Below the pieces are notes generated by a model. It ran no database searches and was not told the DNA's origin. It saw nothing but the letters and a program-made list of their open reading frames with translations. A DNA stretch of 64,000 nucleotides from Lingula anatina (lineage: Eukaryota > Brachiopoda > Lingulata > Lingulida > Lingulidae): positions 62,001-126,000 of the forward strand of contig NW_019775700.1 in NCBI RefSeq assembly GCF_001039355.2, read 5' to 3'. The position numbers and the translations under genes are program-made. Every line of letters begins with the position of its first letter. Position 1 is the stretch's first letter. Below, one piece after another: positions 10,699-23,100 of the stretch.

Positions 10699-11831
10699 CT
10701 CTTGCTGTAAAGAACTTGTTTTTGATGACTTCATTCTGCGCGAGTGATTTAACTTGGCAAAAGTATATTTGAATAGGCCCTTTCAGCAAAAATGAATTTT
10801 AATTAAAATATTAATTTATTTTTCAATTTCTAAATAACGAAAACAAATAAATATCTGAAGATATTTTTCATATAGAACATGACCTGAATGTTAGAAAATG
10901 AGCATTCTTTATAACATATTTCTTTTCTTGTAGACAAACGTAAAATATTCACCGCGACATTTTCACTGATTGGCTGATCATGCTGTTAAGGATATACATG
11001 TAGATCAAAATAAATAAAACTTGGCAATAAATATTGTTATATCGAGATCTTGAAAAGTTTCTTGCTGCATAGCATAAAGTATAAAGTATTTCTTATTCGC
11101 TTATTACCCATAAAGAGCTGAAAGAAAAAAATGCTCTCTATTTTTTTCCCTTATTCAAATCCAGTACACAACATCAGTAGCATTCTAACATCAAGTGAAC
11201 GCAATTTTTTTTCTCTTTGGCTGTTTGGCGCATGCCTTTTTATTGTTCAACGCTCCGAAAATTGATCTCCCGTCATTAATCGGAACCAGTGACCTGTGCC
11301 AGTGGAGGAGCAAAATTGGCTCCAATAAGCGTAGTGCTTGCTCGAGCATTGTTCTTATTAAAATCAATACGTGAGACTGAGTGAATTTAACATAAGCGTG
11401 GCGCTTTAAAACGTACCTGTGCATAATTAATAGAGCCTAATCGACGTATTAATTCGTCAACGTGTGTACATGTTTATATTGATTTAGTGCTTGTAATGCT
11501 AACCTCACATACATATTGATGAGTTAATATCGACGGATAGATTTGTGCGCCTGTCAACACGTAGAGAAGTCACAAATGGAAAGACAAATTGTCGTCTTTG
11601 GGAAAGCTCGACGTCTGCATCCTGGATGCAACCTCAGTTCTACGCCGCCAGTTTGACAGTAAGCGATAGAGTTCGGTTAAAAGGTTTTTGGTGTAACTTA
11701 CCATACCCATAGAAGTCACAGTTTGATGGTAATAACAGTAAACCTTTCACCAGCCATGGTTATAGCAGCGACTGGACACTGTTGGAATTGAGACGACAAC
11801 GAAACATTGACCGTATCATTTCAATAAAAGA

Positions 11832-11856
11832 ATGACCAAGTTAAAGATCCAGGCCG
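11832..11856 (+). CDS. Start of a MAM/CUB receptor exon 1, cut by the contig end (copy A)
   Basis: ATG ACC AAG TTA AAG matches the first codons of the gene at 17123. The next bases (ATCCAGGCCG against AATCCGGTCGG) lack one A, which would shift the frame, and then the contig ends. It could be a sequencing error at the contig edge or a broken second copy. Confidence 0.45.
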
Positions 11857-12027
11857 NTTCAAGAGAGCTTAACATTATATTCTATGTAATTTTACAAGAT
11901 ATCGCTATTTATTGGAAACCAAATTCTAACGGTGATGTCAATATCCTTTATAAAGGACCGGCAGAATAGTGTAAGGTAAAGTTAAAACGCCATTCATACC
12001 AACGATTTTTCACTTGTAATCGGTCAG

Positions 12028-15000
12028 GTCCCAGATCAGAAAAACAGCGGTGTGCCGACAATCCATGCATCATAGCATTAACGACCATCAGAAGACCACC
12101 CAGGCCTACTTCACATTCTATAACCAAAATGACTACAACAACAACAACAGTAAGGCCAACCACCACAAGAGTGAGAACTTCAACAACTCCGCCAACTACA
12201 ACAGTTACGTCGACAAATCTAAGGCCCATTGTCTTCTCAAGTCGGCCACCTGTCCCCGAACCGAAACCAACATCTAGATCTGGCATCCATGTGCATTTTC
12301 AGATAAATATAACAGAGTCATCGGGGCGCGTTATTAAGTCAACGCCACGTAAAGAAAAAGGCACAAATTTTGCCGTAAAGAGGGAACCAAAGGCGTCCCG
12401 AAAGGGCTCTAAATCAATGCGCGGTCGTGGACGCGGGTTCGGCAGAAGCCGTAGGCCTCCAGGGGCAAGGAGAAAGAAGCCTCGCAACCGTGCAAAATTT
12501 CCCCAAAAGACACTAAAGCCCTCGAAGAAAAAAGTGCAAAATCGCAGGCCTAGCAACTACTGGAAAAAGTGGGGTAAATGGAATGCTTATAGGGCACGCA
12601 TGGCAGCAAGACGGCGAAATTTCAATAAACATCACCGTTCCCGACAGCGTTACCGACAGCGTTACCGACAGCGTTACCGACAGCGTAACCGTTATCGACA
12701 TCGTCGTCCCTTCAGAAAGTGGTCACGGCATAGGTTACCAGTGACAACAACACCATCAACTACGACAGTGGCGCCGACAACCGCGACTACGTCTCAAACA
12801 ACTGTTACGACAACAACGGTGCCGACTACATCTACGTCACAAACAACTGTCACGTCAACAACGCCACCGACTTCATCTACGTCACAAACAACTGTCACGT
12901 CAACGACGGTGCCGACTTCTTCTGCCTCTCATTCAGCATCAGTTGGGTGTACCACATGTGCGTTATTGTTTCCTAGCACCAAACAGAAGTCAGGGCCTTC
13001 TGCGTCTACTGAACGGACAACAGCGACTATGTCACAAACAACCGTTACGTCAACATCTGTGCCGACGTCATTTTCGTCACATTCAGCATCGGTTGGGTCA
13101 ACCACACCTTCGGTATTGTTTTCTAGCACGCAAAGGCCTAATGGTAAAAATATACATGGAGGATTTCCCGCCAAACAGAAGTCAGGGCCTTCTGAACGGA
13201 AAAATGGCATTGAAGCTAAGGGTCCCGTCCAAGAACGTCCACTACAAATTATTCTTCATCTTCATCCAAACAACCACACTAAGACAAATGTCACCATAGA
13301 GCCTGGGCGCTCTGGAAAAAGCAGCAATGGCACAAACAAGCAGAGTGGGCAGTTCAAGGCTTTTCCGGCTTTTCAAGGAAGCAAGTCATCCAAATATGCT
13401 AAAGTCATGCCAAAAGATAAAATTACAATTGTTGTAGGGCAGGCTTTGAAGGAAATAGCACGAACCTCAGGTAGTTCCAAACCACCTTCCGGACGAGGAG
13501 CGTGGACCACAACAACTTCTGCGACGACATCTGCGACAACAGTGAAGATATCCAGCACAACCGTGGGGACACCGAGGAAACCAATGAACCAGAGTACAAA
13601 GCACTCACCTAGAGGTCCACAGCCTAGCTTTAACGATACTCTCATCACAGCGCCTCCGTGTTCGCTGTCGAATGCCACGACTGGCCATTTGAAATGCAGA
13701 CCAAATGTTAATGTGACGCCTGTCGGTGATAAGAAAGCCTCTTTCTCAAAGTCGAAGCATGTGAATGGCACGAAGGTGTCGCCGACAACTAAGGTAGCGT
13801 CTACCGAACTGCCGCTGTTGAAAACGAAACGTCCTGGGCAGCAAGGCTTGAAGACACTGAAGACGAGCGCATCGAATGGCACTGTGGGGAAAGAAAATGA
13901 GGCAAACATATTTGAGAAACTGCAGGGGCTAATTTTCGGCTATACTTCGGCCACTTCAGCGACCATTACAGTGACATTTCCACCCTCCACGCGCAAACCT
14001 AACTCTTCATCCAAGCAACAAATCATTGAACTGAAATCAAGACCTGAAAATGTGACCCCTCAAACTCGCTTCCCAGGAGGTTTAGCGAAGACGCAGTTGC
14101 AAAACGTGAAAAATGCGATGACTGTAGCCGTAGAAAAGCCTGACACTAAGACTGAAACGAAGCCTGGAATGGTGTCTTCCTCAAATAACACAAAACTACC
14201 AGGTTCCATTCCACCATTCAGTCCAGACGATCCAAGTTATTTACAAGTAAAAGTGGAAACTAAGAAGCACGGAAAGACAATCACCATTAGTGAAAAGAAG
14301 AACACAAAACAGCACAAGAGCACAAAGAAGAACAGAGGGAAACCTCGTCGCAAGAAGGAAAGAAAGCACAAGTTACGACCGTCGCAGGACAGAAAGAAAA
14401 AAGCTAAAAAGACGTGGGCAATGAAGCTTCACCGACAACAGATACTTGAAAAGAAACTGAAGCCTAAACGCAAGCCAGGGATGAAATTTCACCGAAACAG
14501 GTTTCGAGGGAAAACATTGAAGCCTAAACGCAAGCCAGGGATGAATCTTAACCGAAATTCGCTTCGAGGAAAAAAACAAAAGCAGAAAAACAGGCCAAAT
14601 ATGAAATTTAACAGGCAATTGTCACAGAAGAAGAAGCCAAAGCGCAAAAAGGGGCCAGGGATGGGACAGAACCGTCGGCAGGCCGCATATAAACGAGAGG
14701 CCGCGACCAAAGAACTGAAGCTCTCTCTTGGTCGGGGCAACGAAGTCACCATTCAGAATGAAGTGAATAAAGAAGGGAATTTCACAAAAGACCAAAAACC
14801 AGCAACTACTCGTGGAGACATAGTGAAACAAAACAATAAAAACAAACCTGTGATCATCAACAACGGAAACATGGTCATGGTTGCTGATGCTGGCAAGCTG
14901 AAATCAAACTTGTCTGCTGCAAACAAGACACGAAGTAACGTCGGTACGTGTTTTATTATTATTTTTATTTATTTATTATTATTTTGATTGGGATAATGAT

Positions 15001-15987
15001 TGTGACTATAATGTGCATTAACCAACGTTCGACAACCCTAGAAGACATATAGCATTTACCTTTCTCCCCAGTGTCACAAACATTGTGAACAACCCGGGCA
15101 GTAAAAAGTCATGATGCCAGTAGAAAAGGGTCTGAATGACTTGCCAAAGCTTTAAAATGACGTAACTTTCCTTTATTTGGTAACGCTAATGTTATAGTTT
15201 GTCTTCATTTTTGCTGCGTAGAAATACAAGTTATATTATCGTTGGAATTGGCCAAACAAACTTATCGCCATGCCTCATTTCAGCAACATGGTCAGTGTGG
15301 GAAACCTGGTCAAAATGTTCTAGCAACTGCGGCAACGGGCAGCAAAGTAGGTCACGGAAGTGCCAGTATCCCAATGGAACCGCGAGTACCGGCTGTGTCG
15401 GGGCGTATCAGGCGCTGCGCACGTGTGTCGGAGAAGACAAAAACTGCACCTCCAGGATAGTGAAGCGGGCGTGTAAGAACAAGATTCTGTGTATTATTTT
15501 AGAACTGGGTGTTTGAACGGAGCTTGGGGGGAGGGGGGGGGGGCCATTTTTTGCTGTTATCACAGTCATAACTTCGCAGCTTCCCACCATCATCTACAGT
15601 GCTGTTCAGACCGGTAGTGTGTTAGTCGGTTTGCAGTAGAGCCTTGCAATCGAATCACGTACACCGCGTATGCTAAGCTGACTATGATAAACTATTTTAC
15701 TCTACAGGATTGGCATGAGTTAAAGAAGGTATCTGTAAAATACTTTTGACAGCCTACAACTTTATTTATTTATTTTTTCAGACGAGTCCAATAAGGTATC
15801 AAAGTTCCAAGAGGAGCGTCCTAAACGAGAGCAGTGGGAGCTGGCCGGTGTGTTTGCGTCCGCGCTGGTCATGTGTATGGTGATAGGGACGCTGGTCATC
15901 TACCTGGTTCTGCTGTATAAAGAAAACAAGAGTTTCCGCCCCACCACCAATAGAGGTTGCCAGGATGCAGAGGCCGTATGTCAATGA
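12028..15987 (+). CDS. TSP1-repeat, mucin-like, Lys/Arg-rich single-pass receptor, copy B, exons 4-6
   Basis: Exons are 12028-14943, 15284-15472 and 15782-15987, with the same splice sites and phase 1 joins as copy A. The giant exon is 972 codons here against 1028 in copy A. Differences are in frame: about 36 residues of the Arg/Lys block missing, one extra RYRQ repeat, about 21 residues missing from the duplicated NGKNI..GFP unit and three residues lost later, plus scattered substitutions. The frame is fully open, so selection or recency has kept it intact. TSP1 module 3, membrane helix and tail are nearly unchanged. Exons 2-3 fall in the unsequenced join before 11858. This copy runs directly into the MAM/CUB gene. 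Confidence 0.78.
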
Positions 15988-17122
15988 CTCTTGCTGTAAA
16001 GAACTTGTTTTTGATGTCTTCATTCTGCGCGAGTGATTTAACTTGGCAAAAGTATATTTGAATAGGCCCTTTCAGCAAAAATGAATTTTAATTAAAATAT
16101 TAATTTATTTTTCAATTTCTAAATAACGAAAACAAATAAACATCTGAAGATATTTTTCATATAGAGCATGACCTGAATGTTAGAAAATGAGCTTTCTTTA
16201 TAACATATTTCTTTTCTTTTAGACAAACATAAAATATTCACCGCGACATTTTCACTGATTGGCTGATCATGCTGTTAAGGATATACATGTAGATCAAAAT
16301 AAATAAAACTTGGCAATAAATATTGTTATATCGAGATCTTGAAAAATTTCTTACTGCATAGCATAAAGTATAAAGTATTCCTTATTCGCTTATTATCCAT
16401 AAAGAGCTGAAAGAAAAAAATGCTCTCTATTTTTTTCCCTTATTCAAATCCAGTACACAACATCAGTAGCATTCTAACATCAAGTGAACGCAATATTTTT
16501 TCTCTTTGGCTGTTTGGCGCATGCCTTATTTATTGTTCAACGCTCCGAAAATTGATCTCCCGTCATTAATCGGAACCAGTGACCTGTGCCAGTGGAGGAG
16601 CAAAATTGGCTCCAATAAGCGTAGAGCTTGCTCGAGCATTGTTCTTATTAAAATCAATACGTGAGACTGAGTGAATTAAACATAAGCGTGGCGCTTTAAA
16701 ACGTACCTGTGCATAATTAATAGAGCCTAATCGACGTATTAATTCGTCAACGTGTGTACATGTTTATATTGATTTAGTGCTTGTAATGCTAACCTCACAT
16801 ACATATTGATGAGTTAATATCGACGGATAGCTTTGTGCGCCTGTCAACACGTAGAGAAGTCACAAATGGAAGGACAAATTGTCGTCTTTGGAAGAGTTCG
16901 ACGTCTGTATCCTGGATGCAATCTTAGGTCTTCGCCGCCAGTTTGACAATCATCGATAGAATTCAGTTAAAAGGTGATTGGATGATAATTTAGCATACCT
17001 GTAGAAGTCATACGTTGGTGGTAAAACGCTAAATCTTTGACCAGTCATGTTTTTAGCAGCGACTGGACACTGTCGGAATTGAGACGACAACGAAACATTG
17101 ACCGTATCATATCAATAAAAGA

Positions 17123-20100
17123 ATGACCAAGTTAAAGAATCCGGTCGGTTCTATCAGCTTCCTTGTGTTTGGAATCTTCACATGCCTTCATCCATCAGGT
17201 AAGTGAAAATATTATTGGATTATTTTTATATTCAGACATAAGTGGTGACAGAAAGTATACTCGAAGTCAATATCTGTATCGATTGTGTACGGGGTCTCCG
17301 ACATATTCAGTGAATAGATTAATTAAAATGACACTTTAAACGGAATAAAACTACAACAATATTCATGACTTAGAAGAATTGACAGCATTTTGTACCAAAA
17401 AGTGAGTGTGAACCTTGGTCCCCCGAAGACAAAACTGACTCACTTTTATGTGTGCCTGTCACATAACAACACAGACCACGCCACACTGGACGGTGCCATA
17501 AGAGGCCATAGGGCGTAGTTTAGTTTGTAAACGACACTAAAGTCCTTATCGACTTAATCAATATATCTAAACGACTTTAGCCTTTCTTACACTATAGAAC
17601 AGTCTTACTAACAATGCTAGTCGATGGCACTTCTGTTTATAAGGATAAACATATGTTTACTTCACTCCACTGACCTCTGTTATTTGAGTCGCTGATACGC
17701 CATCAGAATACCTTATAAATATGGTTTTTACCTGCTAGCAAACATCATTATGGAGAAAGGCATTTTACAAAACTCACTTTACGTGTTTGCATGTTACAGG
17801 ATTGTTTCATTTTTGGACTCAGTAATTATGCTTTACTCATGCAATTATCAGAGCACAAATTCGTTCAATTTGCTTGTTTGTCGGTGTCAGTGTTGACTAC
17901 CTTACACACTTGTTGTAAGATGTGATTACTACATGGTGTATAGGGGCCTATATTTGTTCATATTCTTTTTGTATTTCTTTATTTATCCATTTTTTACTCA
18001 CATTCACCAGAAAATTAACTTATTGTGATTAAGAGTTAGTTATTTTGAATGATAGGTTAAAATGCAAAGTGAAATGAAACACCCATAGAATTTGGAATTA
18101 ATATTCATTTGTCATTTCAAAGTAACATATTCGGCCTTGACCTCCATGACATGTGACCTTGACAGCGATTGGTGCTCCTTTACGCAAGACAAGCTAGATT
18201 TCTTTGACTGGAAAAGAGGAAACGGTTCATCCACATATGAGCCGCCTACAGACCGGTCAGGAACCGGACAGGCTCTCTTTATTGATCCCACTTCACAGGT
18301 AAGGCATTGGGCAGACGTCTAAAACAAGACTTCTTGCAGGAAACTAGAGAGTTGCCAACATATGTAACTCCATGTGTTTTTTTTTCTTTTTAAACAATTA
18401 TTTTTCAGTCTTTCTTAGTAAATTTTTTTATATGTTTGTGTAAATTTATTATAACTAAAATTTAAAGCAAAACGGTAAGTAAATCGTGTAAATATTTAAA
18501 TCAACTGTTATGACACTTCATCAAAATATAAATGAAATATATTCTTCAAGATTTCCAAAATGGCCGCAAAATAGTACTTGTAGAAACGTAAAAGCTGCTT
18601 TGTTTTATTATCTGATATGAAATTAATTAAAAAAAAAAGGGAGGCTACTGTACATTGAATAAAGTTACATTTGTATAGATTATAGTTACATTGGTATAAA
18701 TTACATTTATATATATCACAAATACTGCAAACCTCACTTCTGTCACTGCCAGGCCTACAGCGACTACGCCCGCTTGTACAGCCCTGACTTTCAGTTCAGT
18801 GGCTGCGGGAGCATCTCTTTCTTCTACTTCGCGTCTGGGGCGAACGTCGGAGAGCTTAACCTGAAACTGAAGAGTCACGCCCTCCTCGGACTGGCTACTC
18901 TGTGGTCATTCAATGGCAGTAACCCTTTACCCGCCTGGCAACAAGTGTCCGTAGCCATAAACTTCCCTGCGACATTTAAGGTAGTTTGGATAAATGAGTT
19001 AATGTAAAATAATGAACAGGTTTACAGCACATGGGCCAATACCATGCACCTACCTAAATATAGCTATAAAACTTATCAAAATATGACAAAAGCCAAGTAT
19101 GTACTCTAACCAATATACATGTACTAACTACAGAGCAATTGCTACCGAGATTATTCTACTGTAGTTTTGAAGTTATAGGCTAGCCTTAGTGTCTTGACTA
19201 TTGAGTACTCTATATTATTTGCAGCTAGTATTTGAAGGTACAGCAGGATATGGAGCGATCACGTTGGCTGTGGATGACATCACCGTGACGTCATCATCCT
19301 CATGCCCGCCACATGCCATTACGCCTACCACGGGTAAGTAGGTAATAGTGTGTTTAATAGTTCTTTGGATATTACATACATTAAGCCTATGTCACGCATG
19401 ACGTAGGCCCTCTATATGGTCTCTTTATTCTTGATCTTAGTTATGGCTTAAAGTTCTCTCTCACATCTTTCCTGAACATTAACTTATTGATTGATGAAAC
19501 CATATCTTTGACACAGATATGTCAGTTTTTATGATAGAAACTTTTTCCAAAAGCGGCTTTGTCAACGTTTAACTTTATGCACAATAAACCTATATTTTAA
19601 TGTCGTAATTTTATTATTTTTTTTAGATACCGGCAGTCTCTCATGTGATTTCGAAGCCGACTGGTGTGGCTTTACTACGACCAACGTTAACAATTTCCAT
19701 TGGCTGAGACATAGCAACGCCACGCCCACTCCAGCCACCGGCCCCAAGATTGACCACACTTTTGGCACGGACGCTGGCTATTATCTGTATGCTGAGACGG
19801 ACCAAGGGGTAAGAAAACAATGAAGTATGAAAAATGTTAAAATGCTTAGACCATGTTTCATTTTAACTCCATTACTCTACGGCTCACAGTCTGTATTATC
19901 TTTGGAATAATTTGTTTTTTCAATACAATTTATACTTTCCAGGTCTACAACGACAAGACCCTGCTCTACTCCCCGCCGATCACCCTGTTCACTGGGTGTG
20001 CAGATCTCAACTTCTGGTATCATATCTGGGGCACCAGTGTTGAGGTACTCAGGGTGTACATAGACGGCAGTCCCAACGCACCAATGTGGCAAAGCGCTAG

Positions 20101-23100
20101 CGGCTTCAGCGTGATACAGTCTTGGCAAGCGCCATCTAGTGCCCCGTTCAGGATAACGTCCTCGGAGACGTTTAAGGTAGCATGTCCCTTTTTAATCGCT
20201 ACATCATTCATCAATTCATCTGACATGTCTCAAAGGATGCCGCATACTAACGACACGGTGTCATCGACAAGGCATTTGAGTTTGAACTAATATGTTCAAT
20301 ACTTCGACAATAATTTTCAGCAACTGTCGTCATTAATCTTGTAATTAAGCGCAAATGTAAACTTAAATCATTTTTGATTTCTTTAAAAACGATATGCACA
20401 GTTAAGTCCTGTCTTATAGTTTTTTTTAAATACAGATTGCATTTTACGACCCAAGCGTTTGCCAAATATTTTATGTTATTGGATGAATGTGACTTTCATT
20501 TTAAACATTTTACTTCGCAGCTGGTCTTCGAAGTGTCACGTGGAATAGATAACCATGGAGATTACGCTATAGATGACGTCACAATCACTGAACTCTCGTC
20601 CTGCACTCAATCTGTCGCCCCCACTGTGGAAGGTAACGGTGCATTGTTAACAGCAAATATAATCTGGCTTCTTTCTTCTAGTTTCAAGAGGTATTCGTTG
20701 TTTTTAGATTTTAATAGGGACATTTTGTAAATTCATTTCAGTTTAATGGACTACTTGACCGAAATGAAACTCGTTAAAGTTTTATTAATAAATTTTTCTG
20801 GTTCCCTGTCTAGTGCCTTTCTCGTCTGAACCGGCATAAACAGCTGTAGTCTGTGTCTAAAACTGCCAAAACGGAGTCCCAGAATTTCAAACTTGTAGGC
20901 CTATTGAATGTTCCGCTGATCACTTCTCCTCCAGGTAATGGCCAGACGACAATTCTCGGAGACAAGGACGGGAAAACCCTCCGGTCAGCCAGTGACACCC
21001 AGCACCCCTCCCTGTACCCTAACGACTTTAGCCACACCTGGAACATCTCTGTGTCCTCGGGACTCAAGGTCAAGGTGAAGGTCACAGCCATGGACCTCGA
21101 GGAGTGTTGTGATTTTTTAACGGTATGTTAACGTTATGATGAACGGTTTTAGGTAATGGTAGCAAATATGATAATGGTAGCATGCATTTCAATGTGACAT
21201 ACATGTATAAGACTTGATTGTATTTTAGTAATATTTTGGTATACATTTCTTGTTATTTTGACGGTTATAATTTGCACGGTTAAAAACAGACTTCAATGTG
21301 ACTCTGAATTTTCGAGAACGGGCTTTGGTATAGGGTCTCTAAAACTACAACGGTACATTAGGCCTATGCTAGGACGCGATAATCACCTTGCGCCCTACGC
21401 CTACGGTACTAGTACTGCAGCATCTTCTTCTCTATCTCAGCTTTATTTGCTACCGGGTACACAATATACCGAATACAGAGCAATGAATCTGTGAAGTTAG
21501 CAAACTTAAATAATTCGAAACATACGTGCTGATTTATTCTATTCAGTGTTAATGATTTCAGATTGATGGAGAAGTATTCACGGGGTACACCATACCGCCA
21601 GAAATCGACACCAACTCCTCCCGCGTGTCTATTAACTTCCGGTCTGATAGAACTGTCCAGAGAACAGGCTTCATTCTGGTGTGGACGATGTACGGAGAAC
21701 CAAGAGGTAAGCTTTGTACGGTGCTCATTAGTAGCTCGTTTTTTGTTTCTTTAAAAAGTATGCAAGATGGAGTTGGGTTTAAACCCAAAATCTGCATCAA
21801 CCAAGGTGACTTTTGACCTGGTGGACAAGCATTTATGTAAAATATAAGCGTTTAATATTCTTAAACACGTGAAATGAAAAACAGTTGCAACCATCTAGAC
21901 AAATACCTGTGAACTCCAGCTACCAGGAATTTACTAAAAATATGTCATATTCTTTCAGTATACAATTTTGGAGACGGGCGCAGTGATTTTCCAGGTATGA
22001 TTACGGAACTTTGGTCTCGCGTTAAAGTCACCATTTCACGTACCATGACGTCATTGTCACAGATTTTAGCGTTTCTCTTTTTGTTTACCGTGTTTGTAAA
22101 TTTTCACTCTTAACGTACTTTATTCTAGATACAGTATTAATTCATCCTCCAAAATAATTACGTTCGTTATCAGCATCGCTGCTTACTATAATTTCAGGTT
22201 GGGTATTTGGAATCTTAGCAGCCTTTATCTTTGCGGTAATTGTTGCTTTCTGTGTGTTCAAGTATTTGTGGAAACGCTACAAGAAAGTAAGAGACGCCAG
22301 ACGAAAGAAACGCTATCACCGAGCGGCGTCCCCTGGAAAGGTCAGTCTTTGATTAATAAACAATGAACCGAATACAAACACTCTAAAAATTTCCTCGGCA
22401 TTTTATTTCTCTGTCTGTGATACATGTACCTCCTTTAAAACAGTCTTAAATAATCTAATATTATGCAATTTATATCAATATATTTTATCATATTTCACCA
22501 CCGCAGGCCTCAAACGGAAGCAGCAACGGTGCCTCACGTCGTCCCATCACGGCATCCGGTCGTCCCACCACGGCATCCGGCCGTCCCGTCACTGCGGCCA
22601 CCCGGCGGTACGGGAAGGACGAGGAGCAATATGACGCCGAGTTCGAGCAGTTCAAGGCGGAGACGCGGCGCCACATGCGGGAACAGTTCGACCAGCACCT
22701 CTACGACACCGTCGACAACAGCAAACGGGACAACGACAAGAACGACGATCATATCGCAAACGAAGATGGCGGCGATTCTCTGTCGGACGGTGAAGGCGAT
22801 AGCAGCGCAGCGATTCCGGGCATTGTCGAGAAGACGCCGCGTCCGAGCAGCGCGCGGCCTAAGAGCGGTGCTGGAGGACGCCCGGGCTCCAGTGCCGGCG
22901 GTCGACCTGCGTCTGGTGCTGCACGCCCAGGGTCGATGGCAGCGGGTGGAAGATCTCAGAGCGTCGCCAGCATGGACGCCAGCCGGAATTCCCCGTCGCC
23001 TAGGGTCACGGCTCTCCACCCATCAGCGTCGGTAGGAGGTGACATGAATTCATCACGACCCACCAGCGGGAACCGGTCTCCGCGACCTCCTATTCGAGAG

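Larger units (their letters stand above)
10452..11856. repeat. Duplicated block, exon 6 to start of the MAM gene (pairs with 15741-17148)
   Basis: Covers exon 6, its 3-prime region and the intergenic region up to the first codons of the MAM/CUB gene. Identity is very high to about 11620 and visibly lower in the last 230 bases before the n. The change in divergence at that point is noted as a finding. Confidence 0.8.

Noticed and set aside
22463-23035. 190-codon plus frame and 161-codon minus frame over the receptor tail
   Set aside because: They overlap the spliced last exon in other frames and consist of Arg/Ser/Pro runs caused by GC-rich composition.
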